Assembly (NCBI RefSeq): GCF_025024155.1
Contig: NW_026251733.1
Coordinates: 124,001-188,000, forward strand
Source of the DNA: Gamsiella multidivaricata
Taxonomy: Eukaryota > Mortierellomycota > Mortierellomycetes > Mortierellales > Mortierellaceae
Direction: 5' to 3'
DNA: 64,000 nt
Shown here: one piece after another, positions 10,723-22,000 of the stretch
How the letters are laid out: each line of letters begins with the position of its first letter
Numbering within the stretch: position 1 is the first letter of the stretch
The notes under the pieces: model-generated
Database searches by the model: none
Told to the model about the DNA's origin: nothing
The model's input: the letters and a program-made list of their open reading frames with translations, nothing else
Made by a program: the position numbers and the translations under genes

Positions 10723-12697
10723 TTAGTGGGTCTCTTCGGTATCCTTAGCCTTGGCAATCTGGGCAGCGATGTGGGCGTCGTCCTCACGGGCATACCAGAT
10801 CACAGTTCCGAGACCCAAGAGGGCCGCAATGATAGTGAACACGAGGGCGACAACTCCCTTGCCAGTGAAGGTGCCAGGGAGAAGACCAGGTCCGACGTTG
10901 GCGCCAGTGAGGTCCAAGCCCTCGTTACCGGCAGCATTGCCACTGTATGGGATGCCGAGGGCCTTGCACTGTTCAAAGTGCGACGGGTCAATCTTGAGGA
11001 TGCTGGACATGATCTCGGGAGCCTCAATGAAGGTCGTGGCAAGTCCAGCCTGGAGATGCCACTCGATATGGCAATGGAACAACCAGACACCAGGGTTGTT
11101 GGCACGGAAACGGATGGCAACGTTCTGCTCAGAGGGAACGAGGACAGTGTCGCGACGAGCAGGGTTGGTGGTGTTGAAGTAGTTGGGGTAGGGAGTGCTG
11201 GGGTCGTACTTGCCCTCGCCGCGTCCGACGATCTGGAACACGTGGCCGTGCAGATGGAAGGGATGGTTGCCGGCGTCGTCGTTGTTGATAATGATCTCAA
11301 CCCAATCGTTGTGCTGCACGACCAAGGGGTGGGTGAACTTGCCGTAGACCTCGGGATTCGAGGAAAGGTTGCCAGTGGACAAAGCAGTATACAGGGTGGG
11401 AACCTTGGGCATGACATAGGTGATGTCGTTGAACGTGGCCTTGTTGCTGTAGTCATCCAAGACGCTGAAGACGGCAGTCAGGGCGAAGACCTTGTCAGGG
11501 AGAGCGGTTTCCTCAGGGATGACGGGGACGAGCTCAGCATCATTAAATTCATCCCACTGGGAGGTCTCCTCGGGGGCGAGAGGCGCAGCAGCATCATAGA
11601 CGATGGTTCCAGTAACGTTCAACTGCAACTCGTCAGGGACAACGTCGAACATGGCGGGATCCATGTCTGCGTGCAAAACGTAGTTATTGGTGGTCTCGTT
11701 CCTGGCAGTGACAAGAACAGAGTAGCGTTGAGCAGCAGTGATGGGAAAGCTGGTAACCTTGGTTCTCTCGACATCGATACCATCGATCTCAATGATCTCC
11801 ATCTCATGTCCGTCAATGTGGAAATGGAACATGGCAAGGGCAGACATGTTAATGATACGGAGACGATAGGTCTTGCCGGGAATGAACTCGAACTTGGCAT
11901 CGGTCTGCTGGTTGATCAAGCCGGACTCGGGGACGGGCTCGGCGCCGCTAGGGTTGAAGATGGAGAGGTACTGCTCCAACATGACGCTGTGATCCTTGTG
12001 GTACCAGTCTAGCAAATAGACATGTAAAAAGACAGCACTATGTTAGGTCGCTATCGATGAACTTGCACGCGATTACTGTATGTTCATACAGGATCAAGAA
12101 GAGGGAAGTCAAAGCACTTACCAGCAAGAGCAATGGTGTACTCGGCATCGTACTTGTAGGTCTCGTTGATGTTATGGATAACCAGAGGTCCACGAAGACC
12201 ATCGACATACTGGCCCTGGTAATGACCATGGATCCAGTAGGTACCGTGTTGCTCGATTGGGATGGTATAGGTGAAGTTGGCGCCAGGAGGAATGGGGCAC
12301 TGGGTGACCATGGAGGGACCATCAAACTGGCCGTTGCCGGTCTGGAAGAGACCGTGAGAATGCAAGCTGGTGGGCTGGTCGATCTGGTTAATGACGTTGA
12401 TGACCAGGGTGTCGTTCAAGGTGACATTGATGGCCGGGATGCTGTTCAAGGACAGGGAAGGAATAGTATGTTAGCTAATGCGGTAGAGGCATGTCAATGT
12501 CCTTCAAGGCACAGCGAAGGCAGGACGACAAGAGACACGTACGGGAACTGTCCGTTGACACCGATAACACGGCGCTCGAACAAGCCATCGGGGTTGGCGT
12601 TCACGTAGGTGATGTTCCAGTTGTAGGTGACGACGGCAGCCTGGGCGACGGTCGCAGCCAGGGCGAGGGCGGCGAGATTCTTGATCGAGGTAAGCAT
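10723..12697 (-). CDS. FET3: Iron transport multicopper oxidase (ferroxidase)
   Basis: Fet3 oxidises Fe2+ to Fe3+ at the cell surface and hands it to the permease Ftr1. Exons on the minus strand are 12697-12543, 12441-12122 and 12008-10723, giving 586 residues. A signal peptide covers about residues 1-20 (ends VAQA). Copper ligands appear as HSHG (79-82), HGH in [19 protein letters not shown] (407-414) and HCHIEWH (470-476). GAEP with Glu182 matches the position of the Fe2+-binding Glu of yeast Fet3, favouring ferroxidase over laccase. A membrane segment at about 544-563 is followed by a short charged tail, so the oxidase domain is extracellular. It is divergent from FTR1 at 15587. The leader (minus strand about 12700-12960) is very CT-rich. 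Several N-glycosylation sequons fit a secreted domain. Confidence 0.95.
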
Positions 12698-13065
12698 CTT
12701 TCTGCTTCTTTGGGGGGAGGGGGAAGGTGGGGGAAGAAGGAAAGGTGTTCCCAGCAGCGAATGAACGAATGAGGGGAAGAGGGGATGAGCGAATGAATGA
12801 GGGATCTGAGCTTTCTTGTTTCCTGATCCAGCCACTCGAGGGAACGAAAGGAGTTATGGAGGGTGAAGAGAAGAGGGGAGGAGAAGAGGGTGGGAAGGCG
12901 GAGGAGGTCCTGTATTTATGAATGAAAAAAAAAAGACGAGAAGAGGAGCCCTCCCTTCCTTGCGCGCCCTTGCCTGGAGTGCATGTAATTGGGTGTGTGG
13001 CAGGAATGAGTTGAGTGAGTGGGGTACTCTAAAAGGTTTATACTTCTCGTAAAGAGTTGAATTGT

Positions 13066-13074
13066 TTATCAGAT
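13066..13074 (-). promoter_or_regulatory. Iron-GATA-type site ATCTGATAA
   Basis: TTATCAGAT on the plus strand, so ATCTGATAA on the minus strand, about 370 nt upstream of the FET3 ATG. It sits in TTGTTTATCAGATC, a 14-mer repeated at 14968-14981. Confidence 0.6.
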
Positions 13075-13111
13075 CCAAACAGTAAACAGCAGGATAGGGG
13101 GAAAAAATTCA

Positions 13112-13120
13112 ATATCAGAT
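13112..13120 (-). promoter_or_regulatory. Iron-GATA-type site ATCTGATAT
   Basis: ATATCAGAT on the plus strand, 46 nt from the previous site and on the same side. The pair faces FET3. It matches the last-base variant of the ATC(A/T)GATA(A/T) pattern. Confidence 0.5.
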
Positions 13121-13191
13121 GGATGCTGTACGACTGGGCAACCCCATTCCGGGCGGTGTTTGGTCTGATTTGGCTTGGTTCTTTCGGGTCA

Positions 13192-13264
13192 TACACACAA
13201 ACACACACACACCAACACCTGTATAAACACCAGCACCTCTATTCTCACACTCACTCACTCACTT
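13192..13264. repeat. (CA)n and (TCAC)n simple repeats
   Basis: A CA-rich microsatellite (13192-13213) is followed by CA/TCAC-rich sequence ending in TCACTCACTCAC. It lies in the FET3-FTR1 spacer. Confidence 0.8.
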
Positions 13265-13670
13265 AATGCATTTACCCTTCATATATCTAACGAAAGGACG
13301 ACCTACTGCAGAGATGGAGATGAGATCGAGGCGTAAAAAAAAAATATATAGAAAATGGTACCAACGTTGTTGTTGAGAATCAAAGACCCCGCATAGACTT
13401 CTTATTTTTTTTTTTTTTTTTTTTGCAGTCAGCACATTGTACCCTGGACTTAGTATGCAGAATAAAGTACTCACACTTTCAGTTAGCCGTTGACGTGCCA
13501 CGCTGCACACAAGCGGGTAAATCCTGCAGCATTCTATCCGCATGCAAATGGGCGACCAGGACTACAACAACCAACCATCGCATAGCAGATAGATTTGGGC
13601 TAGCGATCGGTCCCGAGTCAGTAAAAAAAATCTTCTGTCGCGCTACGGTATCGCACCAGCAAGGTCTTGG

Positions 13671-13679
13671 ATCTGATAA
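13671..13679 (+). promoter_or_regulatory. Iron-GATA-type site ATCTGATAA
   Basis: Exact 9-mer preceded by GG, giving the same 11-mer GGATCTGATAA as at 14900-14910 and (reversed) 13066-13076. Confidence 0.5.
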
Positions 13680-13980
13680 GATTGTTCATCTCAAGAAAGG
13701 GTTCCCAGATCATTTTATTTTATCGCCACTTGGCGGCTCTCCATCCTCACCATTCACGGATTAGCCGACATGGTTGAAATTCTACTGGAGGTGGTGCAAC
13801 ATCCAAACTAGCCGATACTTTCCTTCTTGTTTCCTTGGATGTTTTGTTTTTCTACGCATCTGCACGGTGACACCAGCAGCAACACCGGCGTATCCGAGCA
13901 TAAGTCTAACGACCTGCATCTCATCTACAAAACAAAACATCTTGTACAGTTTCATACATATCTCTCTTAGTCATGTAGAT

Positions 13981-14062
13981 TCTCGTTCTAGCTCCGGTTC
14001 TGGGTCCAGTTCTGATCCTAGCTCTAGTTCTAGTCCTAGTTCTGTTTCACGTTCTAGTCCTG
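13981..14062 (+). repeat. Degenerate hexamer repeat (TCTAGT/TCCGGT type)
   Basis: About 13 imperfect six-base units of the form T-C-T/C-x-G-T run through the middle of the FET3-FTR1 spacer. In one frame they read as Ser-rich, but no gene surrounds them. Confidence 0.7.
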
Positions 14063-14113
14063 TGGTTATCTCTCACCCTTAATAACCGTGTCAAGGTACG
14101 ACATGGAGTCCTC

Positions 14114-14122
14114 ATATCAGAT
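14114..14122 (-). promoter_or_regulatory. Iron-GATA-type site ATCTGATAT
   Basis: ATATCAGAT followed by CC on the plus strand; a mid-spacer copy of the pattern. Confidence 0.4.
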
Positions 14123-14901
14123 CCATTCTGTCCCGGGACACCTCCAACGGCGAGCCGGGACTCAGGTCTACGGTGGACGAAACTGCTTCTGCACTTTTTC
14201 AGGGTCAGATCCCTTAGCCATTTGTGGGACACAGCCAACTTGATTTTACAAACCGATGGAATTCCATCCGGTTTCAAATGCACGCGTCCTTTGTACACTT
14301 TTGTGTTGCTTTTACATGAACAACTTTTTCACGCCCCGTCAAGGAGCAAACAGCCATTCGTGGAAACCGTTTCTGTACTAGCACTTTCCGTAACACCTAC
14401 CTTCGTATGTACTTGTACACACCATCTTTTCTTCTATCCCCTTCGTAAGCCTACGTTTAGCTAGGGACCGTATTGAGGCAGAAGAGAAGAAAATAAACAT
14501 CGCATGGCTCTTTTTTCTCAGGGGGCGTTACAAAAAAGGGCGAGAACAGATGGGATGTTCTAGGCCGCGTTTGTGGCCGATGCCTTCTCTTGGTTAGTCT
14601 GTCTTTCATCACTTTGTGTCCCTGTGGTTTTCCATGCCTTCTTAGAGGCTATGCGGTGCCAACCTACTGAGTTTGGTACACTTAGTCCAGTCTGCTCTCA
14701 CAAATAAACATGCGAGGCGAAAGAAACGATGTTGCGCCTGTCTTTATACGGCGGAGACCGTGACATTTTAGTCCAGCGCCAAAAAGACGCATGTCTCGAA
14801 AGTACGAAAGTGGAAGACGAGTCCTATACGATTTAGAAGAGCTATGTCCTTATTCTCAAGGTTTCGGCACATGAAAAAAAAAGAAAAAAAGCTGACTCTG
14901 G

Positions 14902-14910
14902 ATCTGATAA
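14902..14910 (+). promoter_or_regulatory. Iron-GATA-type site ATCTGATAA
   Basis: Exact 9-mer with a leading GG, about 680 nt upstream of the FTR1 ATG. It is paired with the inverted copy 61 nt further on. Confidence 0.55.
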
Positions 14911-14970
14911 CTGGTTTCCCACACAAAAAATTTTTCTCAGCTGAGAGCTTCTGTGCGTGCCTGGATTTGT

Positions 14971-14979
14971 TTATCAGAT
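14971..14979 (-). promoter_or_regulatory. Iron-GATA-type site ATCTGATAA
   Basis: TTATCAGAT on the plus strand, about 610 nt upstream of FTR1. Its context TTGTTTATCAGATC is identical to the FET3-proximal site. Confidence 0.55.
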
Positions 14980-15378
14980 CGAAATTCACTTCGTGTAGTC
15001 TGGATGAATATGACTCTATCCAGCAAGGACACAACGGGACTTTTGTGTTTTAGTGTCTTAACGGGGTTGTTTACAGTCCATCCATCTTGATCGAGAGCTT
15101 CCGGCTAAGCTCGTACCTTTCATTTTGTTGACCGTCCAACATTGATTCTCCGTCATTTGTGAAGCTGCATCCTTTGTGGTTCGATACCCGGGAAAGCGCG
15201 ATGGTCTCCTGCACCAACTGTAACCCAGACAGCACACACTGATTCTTTGAGTGTGTTTGTGTATGCTTATGCATGAAAGACGAATCAAAGAAGTACGAAA
15301 GGAAAGTACACTTTACTGCAAACACATTTATTCTCTACAGTTCGCGTTGTGGATGAGTACCGTCGTCGCCCATGCTCT

Positions 15379-15385
15379 TATAAAG
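15379..15385 (+). promoter_or_regulatory. TATA-like element of FTR1
   Basis: TATAAAG about 200 nt before the FTR1 ATG, followed by a long CT-rich leader (about 15410-15560). Its role as the core promoter is inferred. Confidence 0.4.
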
Positions 15386-15586
15386 GACGCCCACTTTTGC
15401 ACTCTTGCCCACGTTCCGTTTTCTTGTCCCCCTTCTCTTTCTCTCACCCTTCTCCCACCTTTCCTCTCTCTCTCGGGTTTTGTAGTCTCCCCTGCTTTCA
15501 TCCGTGAGCTAGGCTGTCCTTTTAGAGATCATCCCTTCCTCTCCTTCTCCCTTCCCTCTATCACTTATTCCATAACATAATTCAAC

Positions 15587-16791
15587 ATGGGGTCCGTGTT
15601 CTCAGCACCCATCTTCTTCATTATGTTCAGAGAGACGACCGAGGCAGCCATCATTGTCTCGGTCCTCCTCTCGTTCGTCTCCCAGGTCATCGTTGATGAT
15701 CCTGTCCTCTACCGTCGCCTCAAGTGGCACATCTGGATCGGTGTCTTGATCGGTCTCGTCATCTCTCTAATTATCGGTGGTGCCTTTATTGCCATCTGGT
15801 ACGTCCCATTGTTCACTTGGTATAATGTCGCTATTGTTTACACGGACGCGTACTCATAGCGTCCTCGACTATCTATTTATGTTCTAATAGGAACTCGCTG
15901 GCCAAGAACGTCTTCATGACCAGTGAGGAGCTGTGGGAGGGTTCCTTTGCCTTGATTGCTTCTATCATGATCACGGTCATGGCCTTGGCCATGATGAAGT
16001 CCCAGGACATGCAAGAGAAGTGGCGCGGAAAGTTGGCCCAATCGATGGACAACATAGACAAGAAGCAGAGCCTGAGCAAGCGCTCCCGCAAGTATGCGCT
16101 CTTGATTTTGCCCATGGTCACTGTCCTTCGCGAGGGTTTGGAAGCCATGATTTTCGTTGGTGGTGTAAGTTTTCGCTGCCCCTTGCTGTGCTGCTACCAT
16201 GCATCTGAAAGCCCTGGAAGCATCTGTATTCATTTTTCATATTCGATCGTTATCCTTTAGGTTACATTCGAGACGGAGCCTAAGTCCATTCCTCTTGCTG
16301 CGATTACTGGTCTCTTGGCCGGTGCCTTGGTTGGATTCATCATTTACCGCGGAGGCAGTCGCCTGGCCCTTCACCGCTTCTTCGTCGCCTCTACCTGCTT
16401 CTTACTCCTCATCGCCGCTGGTCTCTTTGCCAAGGCCATTAATGCCTACGAGATGGACAAGTGGAACAAGATCGTTGGTGGTGATGCCGATGATGCCGGC
16501 ACCTACGATCCCCGCGGCAACGTCTGGGCCCTTAGCTATGGCAACCCTAACGATCCCAATGCGGGTTTCGCTGCTTTCTGCAACTCTATTGTTGGCTGGA
16601 ACAACGTCGCCTCGGTCGGTACCATCGTCGGCTACTGCGTGTATTGGCTTGTGATTGTCGCTTCGGTCATCTACATGAAGATCAAGAGCAAGCGCGCTCG
16701 TGCTGCTGCCGCCAACGTCGATACTCCATTTGTTGACGAGAAGGCTATCGCTGCTGCTCACGTCGAGAAGACTGCCGCTGAGAACCTTTAA
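15587..16791 (+). CDS. FTR1: High-affinity iron permease
   Basis: Ftr1 imports Fe3+ produced by Fet3 across the plasma membrane. Exons are 15587-15798, 15891-16164 and 16261-16791, giving 338 residues. Two REXXE iron-binding motifs are present: RETTE at 15-19 and REGLE at 151-155, each inside a membrane helix. About seven hydrophobic helices can be counted, from IFFIMF to the last one, VIVASVIYMKI. The C-terminal tail is short and Ala/Lys-rich, and an extracellular loop is rich in Asp/Asn/Gly (GGDADDAGTYDPRG). Donors are GTACGT and GTAAGT; acceptors TAG. The start follows AACATG after a CT-rich leader. An AATAAA at 17072-17077 may be its polyadenylation signal. Pairing with FET3 strongly supports the call. 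Confidence 0.96.
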
Positions 16792-17168
16792 ATTTGATCG
16801 AACCTTGATCATAAAACACACATCTACTATGTCATTGTAATCATTAGCATTATCCTCCATCTATCATGTTTATAGCTCTTTTTTATTTTGTTTTTGTTTT
16901 TTAACAGGGTAGACACCATTGAACACTTCCTTCCCACCTTATGTATAGTTCCTTCCGTTCATAATTCTTCCCGGTCCATGGTGTTTTCGCTCACTCTTTG
17001 TAGTTGTTCGACTCCTTGCCGTGCTTTATAGAGTATAGAGTTGGCTGGAGAAGCGTAGCTCAACACGAGAGAATAAATCAACAAAAAGCAATATATGAAA
17101 CGCGATTGTTATTACGCAAGAGAGGCAATGGGCCCACATTGTCGATTTCGTTGTAGTGCTCGATTTAT
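16792..17168. other. Convergent 3' spacer, FTR1 / NSUN
   Basis: This holds 3' UTR sequence for both genes, with AATAAA at 17072-17077 (plus strand). No gene is seen. Confidence 0.4.
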
Positions 17169-19051
17169 TTACGCAATTTTCCGTATCCTGGCCAAAAAGA
17201 ACCCGCTCGTATTACTCGCTATGGGATCGTATCTCAGGCACAAGTTCATGATATGATTTTGAAATTGCTCCATCTCGGCCTCCTGTCCAGGTGATCCCCT
17301 CCACCCTTCTTGAGTAGCAGATACCTCGGACTGAAGGTCCAGAGCGCTGGCAATTATTGAGCGGCATGGTCTCTTACAGCTGGCGGTGGGGATTCCGAGT
17401 GCATGTTTTGGCAAAGGCTCCAACACGGCTCTTCCTCTCATTTTTGCGAGGAACCATGCTACAATATCTTCATTTTGTGCCCTCGAGAGCGAACAGGTGG
17501 AGTAGACAACAATCCCGCCTGCTTTCGTCAACCGGAATCCATTCAGCAACAGTCCCCTCTGTAGACCCGACAGTGAGTCGAGTCGGTCCTGCGCCATGAA
17601 GTTCTTGTGGAAACTGTCCCAGCCCCATGCCTCGTATTTGAGAATATGAGCGATCGATCCATCATGTGTACCTATTTTTATTATATTTTTTAAAAAAGAC
17701 AAGCAAATCTGTTAAAACAAGTAAGATAGCGATGGCAGGTAATTTGTTCCGCACCTTTTACAGTACTCACAGGATGGATACTTACATTCTGCATCGACTA
17801 TGACTTTGTCGTACTTGTATCCTTCACCTCCGAGTTGAGGGTCGCTTCGAAGAATCTTTGGCGCATAGAATGGAGTCAGTTTTTCCTGGTTGCTTTCGAT
17901 TTCCGTTCCATTGAAGGTTGTCGCCTGTCCCTCGTCCTGCTGACTAGACATCGATGACAGCGCTGCCAAGGTTGCTTTTTGTCGTTTGACCGAGCCCTCA
18001 TCATCCATGGAATAGTTAGTGTGGAACTGCTGGAGCGCTTCGTGTCCTACATCACCATCCAGAGCAGCCTGTGCCATGCTCTCCTGTGCTTCTTCCCCAT
18101 TTTGCCCATCCTCTCTCAGCGATCTTTTTGCTGGTTGGGCGCTCTGTCCCTCCTGAGTGCTGCTCTTCTTGCCAGCCATGATCCTCGCCCGAATAGTGTC
18201 GATGGCGCTTGGTCTCATGACCCCGAACGTCGTGCCATCTGCCTGGAAGAGCCTTGCGCACTGCTGGAGTTTGTGGCGTTTCAACAAACTTCTGCATGTT
18301 GACAATCGATGGGGTGAAATGTCGATCCCTGTCACTGTTCCTGTGATATCCATCCTGAGCTGATTGCCGTCCCGCAATCGGTCTGAGCGAACATGTCCAG
18401 AGTTGGTCAACAGCCCAGCAATCATGCAAAGCTTTGCACCTACCAGCAAAGGAAGAGTGAATAAGAGGACATTGAAGAGACACAAGAAACCAGCCTGAGA
18501 TAATTAGATAAGAAATCCAGCTCGGTGTATTACCTGGAGCACAACAGATGTCGAGGACATGGTCTCCTGGCTGAATATCCAATGCATAAACCGCAATCCC
18601 CGAACTGAGATCCATCCCAAATATCCTACCATCCTTGTATCTATTGTAGTCGCAAAGAAATAGATAAAAACAGGACACTAGATCCATCATTTGAAGCTTG
18701 GTCATCGCACGCCCGATTTCCTTTGTCTGATCCAGCTACTTACGCCTGCGTATTTCTCAATTTGACATGTCCACTCAATCTGCAGAAAGCCTCCAATCCA
18801 GGAACAGGTTCAACTTTGGTGCCGAGCTCCTTTTCCAGTGCCTCGGGTGTAATGGTCAGATGCGGATCAGGGTTTAGGCGCACATATCTGGGAAGATCTG
18901 TAACAGTGTATATGGCTGAGTCGATCTCGTTCTTGGCCAGGAATGCAACGAATTCCACAGGGAGGTTGTCGAGAGAAAATGTCCTGGATGCAGAAACGCC
19001 ATCCGCCTGGATTGATTCGTCGATGATGAAGTCGTCGTCTTCTGAATCCAT
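17169..19051 (-). CDS. NSUN-family RNA (cytosine-5) methyltransferase
   Basis: It is predicted to methylate cytosine C5 in RNA with S-adenosylmethionine; which RNA is unknown. Exons are 19051-18744, 18640-18534, 18439-17786 and 17671-17169, giving 523 residues. The SAM-binding segment is DHVLDICCAPGAKLCMIAGLL, then GIDISPHRLSTC. Both catalytic cysteines are present: DAEC (Cys357, split across the last intron) and STCS (Cys416). The release-motif context DAECTHDGS differs from the usual DAPCSG. A 110-residue hydrophilic insert (about 235-345) separates the two halves of the Rossmann domain. The acidic start DSEDDDFIIDE and an N-terminal region ending in LRNTQAYKDGRIFGMD fit the family. The closest group could be NSUN3/6-like or a fungal-specific branch. 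Confidence 0.85.
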
Positions 19052-22000
19052 GTGATGTTGTTATGCTATTGAGTTTGCTGATCTGGTCCCTTGCAAACTA
19101 AAAAATTTGTACTGTTGTGCTGTGCCCAAGGGCACTTTGCAAAACCGGCATTTAGGCTAGCTCGTGAAGTAGATTTGAGCGCCCGGTTTAAAAGCCCTCG
19201 CAATGTGTGCTAACAGGATTCCGTAAAACTCGGGGGTACAGACAGGGGCTTTTCATTTGGGGTCAGTCCAGGCAGCATAGACGGTATCGCTTGCGTTGGT
19301 TGTGGAGAACCTTTTATCGCTATGGTCGGGAAAAACGCGTTGTCCACCAAGGATCAAGAGAGACCATAGTCGCTCTCCGTAGCGCCAACAACTCGCCCCC
19401 TTTTTTTTATCCGGATCAGCAATAGTTCTAAAAGAACTCGAAGTGCCGTGTGGGCGTTTTGCAAATACCCTTCGATGGATGAGTGATTCAACAACATATA
19501 TAGTCGTTTCGCAGCAACCAACAAACTGGAATGCTAGGCGCATCTGAACATTAAACGCATTATTTTGACAAGCCGTCCTGATTGAACTCGAAGTGCTACT
19601 GTTAGGAAGACGATCTGAGCAGCCAATCGACGTGTTCTTAAAGTCCCCTCTCTCACCCACAGTGAGCTCTTAAGCTTAAGAGCAATGGCACCGTTACTGC
19701 ATGCAGGCCCGGGACCCTAATTACAGTTTCACGCTGTAGAGATTTTCGGGACCCAGTCTGTGGGTTGCTCATCCTCATTCCAGGAAAAGAACCTTGTGCA
19801 CAAAGATTTGCTGATCATGCATGTCTCCGTTCTGTTTTTAGGACGCGTCTGTACAAGGCCGAGCGGCAGCGGCATAGACATGGGTGGAATATGTGCGGTA
19901 CTGATGGAGCCCAAGAATAATAAGCAGTTACAGAGCCGGGGCTTCACTCTCACTCTCCTCTTTTTTTTTTTTTTTTTTTTTTGCTCATGGGGGAGAAATC
20001 TCGGCGTTCTGGTTCTAAGAGCATTGGTTTGGTTTATGATAAAGAAACAGAAGATACTGCGTTCTTGAAAGCTATAGGACTTGACGAAAAATTATTTTTT
20101 TTCCTATCTCGACTACCATATGCTCCATGCTATCATATGCCATGAATGTCCATTTATCGCCGTCGTATTGGTCTGTGTCGTTGTAGATACGTCTCTGTCG
20201 TAGACTGTATAACCTTGCAGGTATTCGTCCCGTCCTTTCGTTTCCGAGAGCTCCAATGTTCGGCTACGCTAAGAAAACCAGAAATCTAGTTTACGGATGC
20301 GATGCGGCATACGTTGTGCTGTTACAAATCAAATGAGCCAAGTTGAGCAAATTGAAAACAATGCAAGGCATAAATGTAGGAAGGGAAAGTGAACGGAGCA
20401 AAAATCCTAAGGACAGCCTGATAGATGCCTTACTGTCCCACAAACATCACAACCCCATTTAGGTTGATCGAGTACAAGCCCTAGGAGAAGGAAGTGGATG
20501 ACCATTTCGCCTTTTTGAAGTCTGTAACAATTGTCCGCGTGAGCCAATACACAAGTCGTACCGTCGACTTGAGCCTTGTGTAAGCTGCCTTGCAGATGCA
20601 GATGCACTAAACAGCAAAGGAGAGCTAGGCTAATGCACGCGTTTTCTCGGACCCTGTCTGCATGCAACAATAGGTAGTCATGGTGGCAAGGCAGGCGGGC
20701 GCGTGTCCATAGTTGCTACACATGTCTCTTCGGGAGCATCCCTTCTTGGCTCGTCATTCCACTGAACGTCCTTATTTCTCCCTGTTACTTTCTCTGCAAG
20801 AGAAGGTACATTGCATTGGGGCAGGACATACATAATAAAGCTACGCGGATAAGCTTTTTTCTTTTTCACTGCGAAGTAAAGCGACGAGCATTATGGTGCC
20901 TTTCTGCGCGGAACGAAGCTGGTAAATGATTGGCCATTGAATACAAATTACTTTTATGACCCATCCCAAAGGTTGGACCCTCTGCGCCCCTGCAGCCTAC
21001 GACCGACATATTAATCTCCTCCGCGAAAGTTGGGGGAAAAAAAGTGAATTATCCGGAGTCCAGTGGAACTCTAAACTATTTAGAGTGAGCTAGCTGGACA
21101 GAAAAGGTACGATGGGAGGCCATGGGCTGTCAGCTATCCCAAGAATGTCGGTGAGAACAACGACTTTGTGACTATAGCTACCTTGAAGACAGGGTCAAAC
21201 ATGGGCCCATTTCCTCCTGATAGTGTGGTGTCAGGAGTGAGGCATGAACCGAGAAATGAAAGCAATTGGTGGTGCGCGCGGGGACAGGGGTTCTGGCGTC
21301 AGTCGTACTCTTCGACATATATGCAAAACATAGGGCGAAGACACTAGAGATAACAACAAGGGATGCAGAAGGGATGGGTCCGGGATCATGGATCAGGTCT
21401 GGACTGAGAGCAAGGGGCCAACATACCGGTTGGTAGGTTGTTGCAAAAGTGGCGCCTCAAAGTACAGTGGGTCTCAGTCTGTATGGACTCTGAGACATGG
21501 TACAGTGGAATGAATGCGGTCCGATTACGCCCAATGGCCGCCCTAGACGAATCTCGCGCGCGCTTGTATTATCGTTGTTATAATTATTATTACCATTATC
21601 AGGCTTTTTTTCCCAACCTCAATGATATTGTGGTGCCGATAAAGATTGCGTGGCGAGGGAAAGTGGTACCGGGACCATCGTCATAGTCATCGTCATCATC
21701 GAGAAAGATGGGCTTGGACTTGCACTTGGATTGGCACCCGATCCTCGCCTGTGCCGCGCACTCAACGGCTAATATCTCCTCGAGTATCTGGGGGAGGCAA
21801 GGGTTGGTTGCGAAGTACATGCCCTGCTGCAACCTGTATCCCGCGTAGATGTAAATGAATAGAGGGCAGGGATGGCGGACTATGTCCTACATGATTGGAA
21901 GGGGAAATAGCACTAATTATAAAAAAAAGTTGGGCACATTGAGATATAAAGATGGAGGAAAGTCAATTGTATGTTGCTACTAAGGTTCAGGCTATCATTG

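Larger units (their letters stand above)
12698..15586. promoter_or_regulatory. FET3-FTR1 divergent intergenic region
   Basis: This 2,889-bp spacer between two divergently transcribed iron-uptake genes has no supported gene. Six matches to ATC(A/T)GATA(A/T), the binding pattern described for fungal iron GATA repressors (Fep1, SreA, Urbs1 family), lie in it at 13066, 13112, 13671, 14114, 14902 and 14971. CT-rich leaders flank both starts. CA/TCAC repeats lie at 13192-13264 and a TCTAGT-like repeat at 13981-14062. Shared control of both genes is inference from site density and family knowledge. Confidence 0.7.

Noticed and set aside
10726..12012. 428-aa plus-strand frame
   Set aside because: Antisense to FET3 exon 3, same cause as above.
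20407..20670. Minus-strand Cys/His-containing 87-aa frame
   Set aside because: Possible transposon scrap, but no recognisable motif or neighbouring frame supports it.
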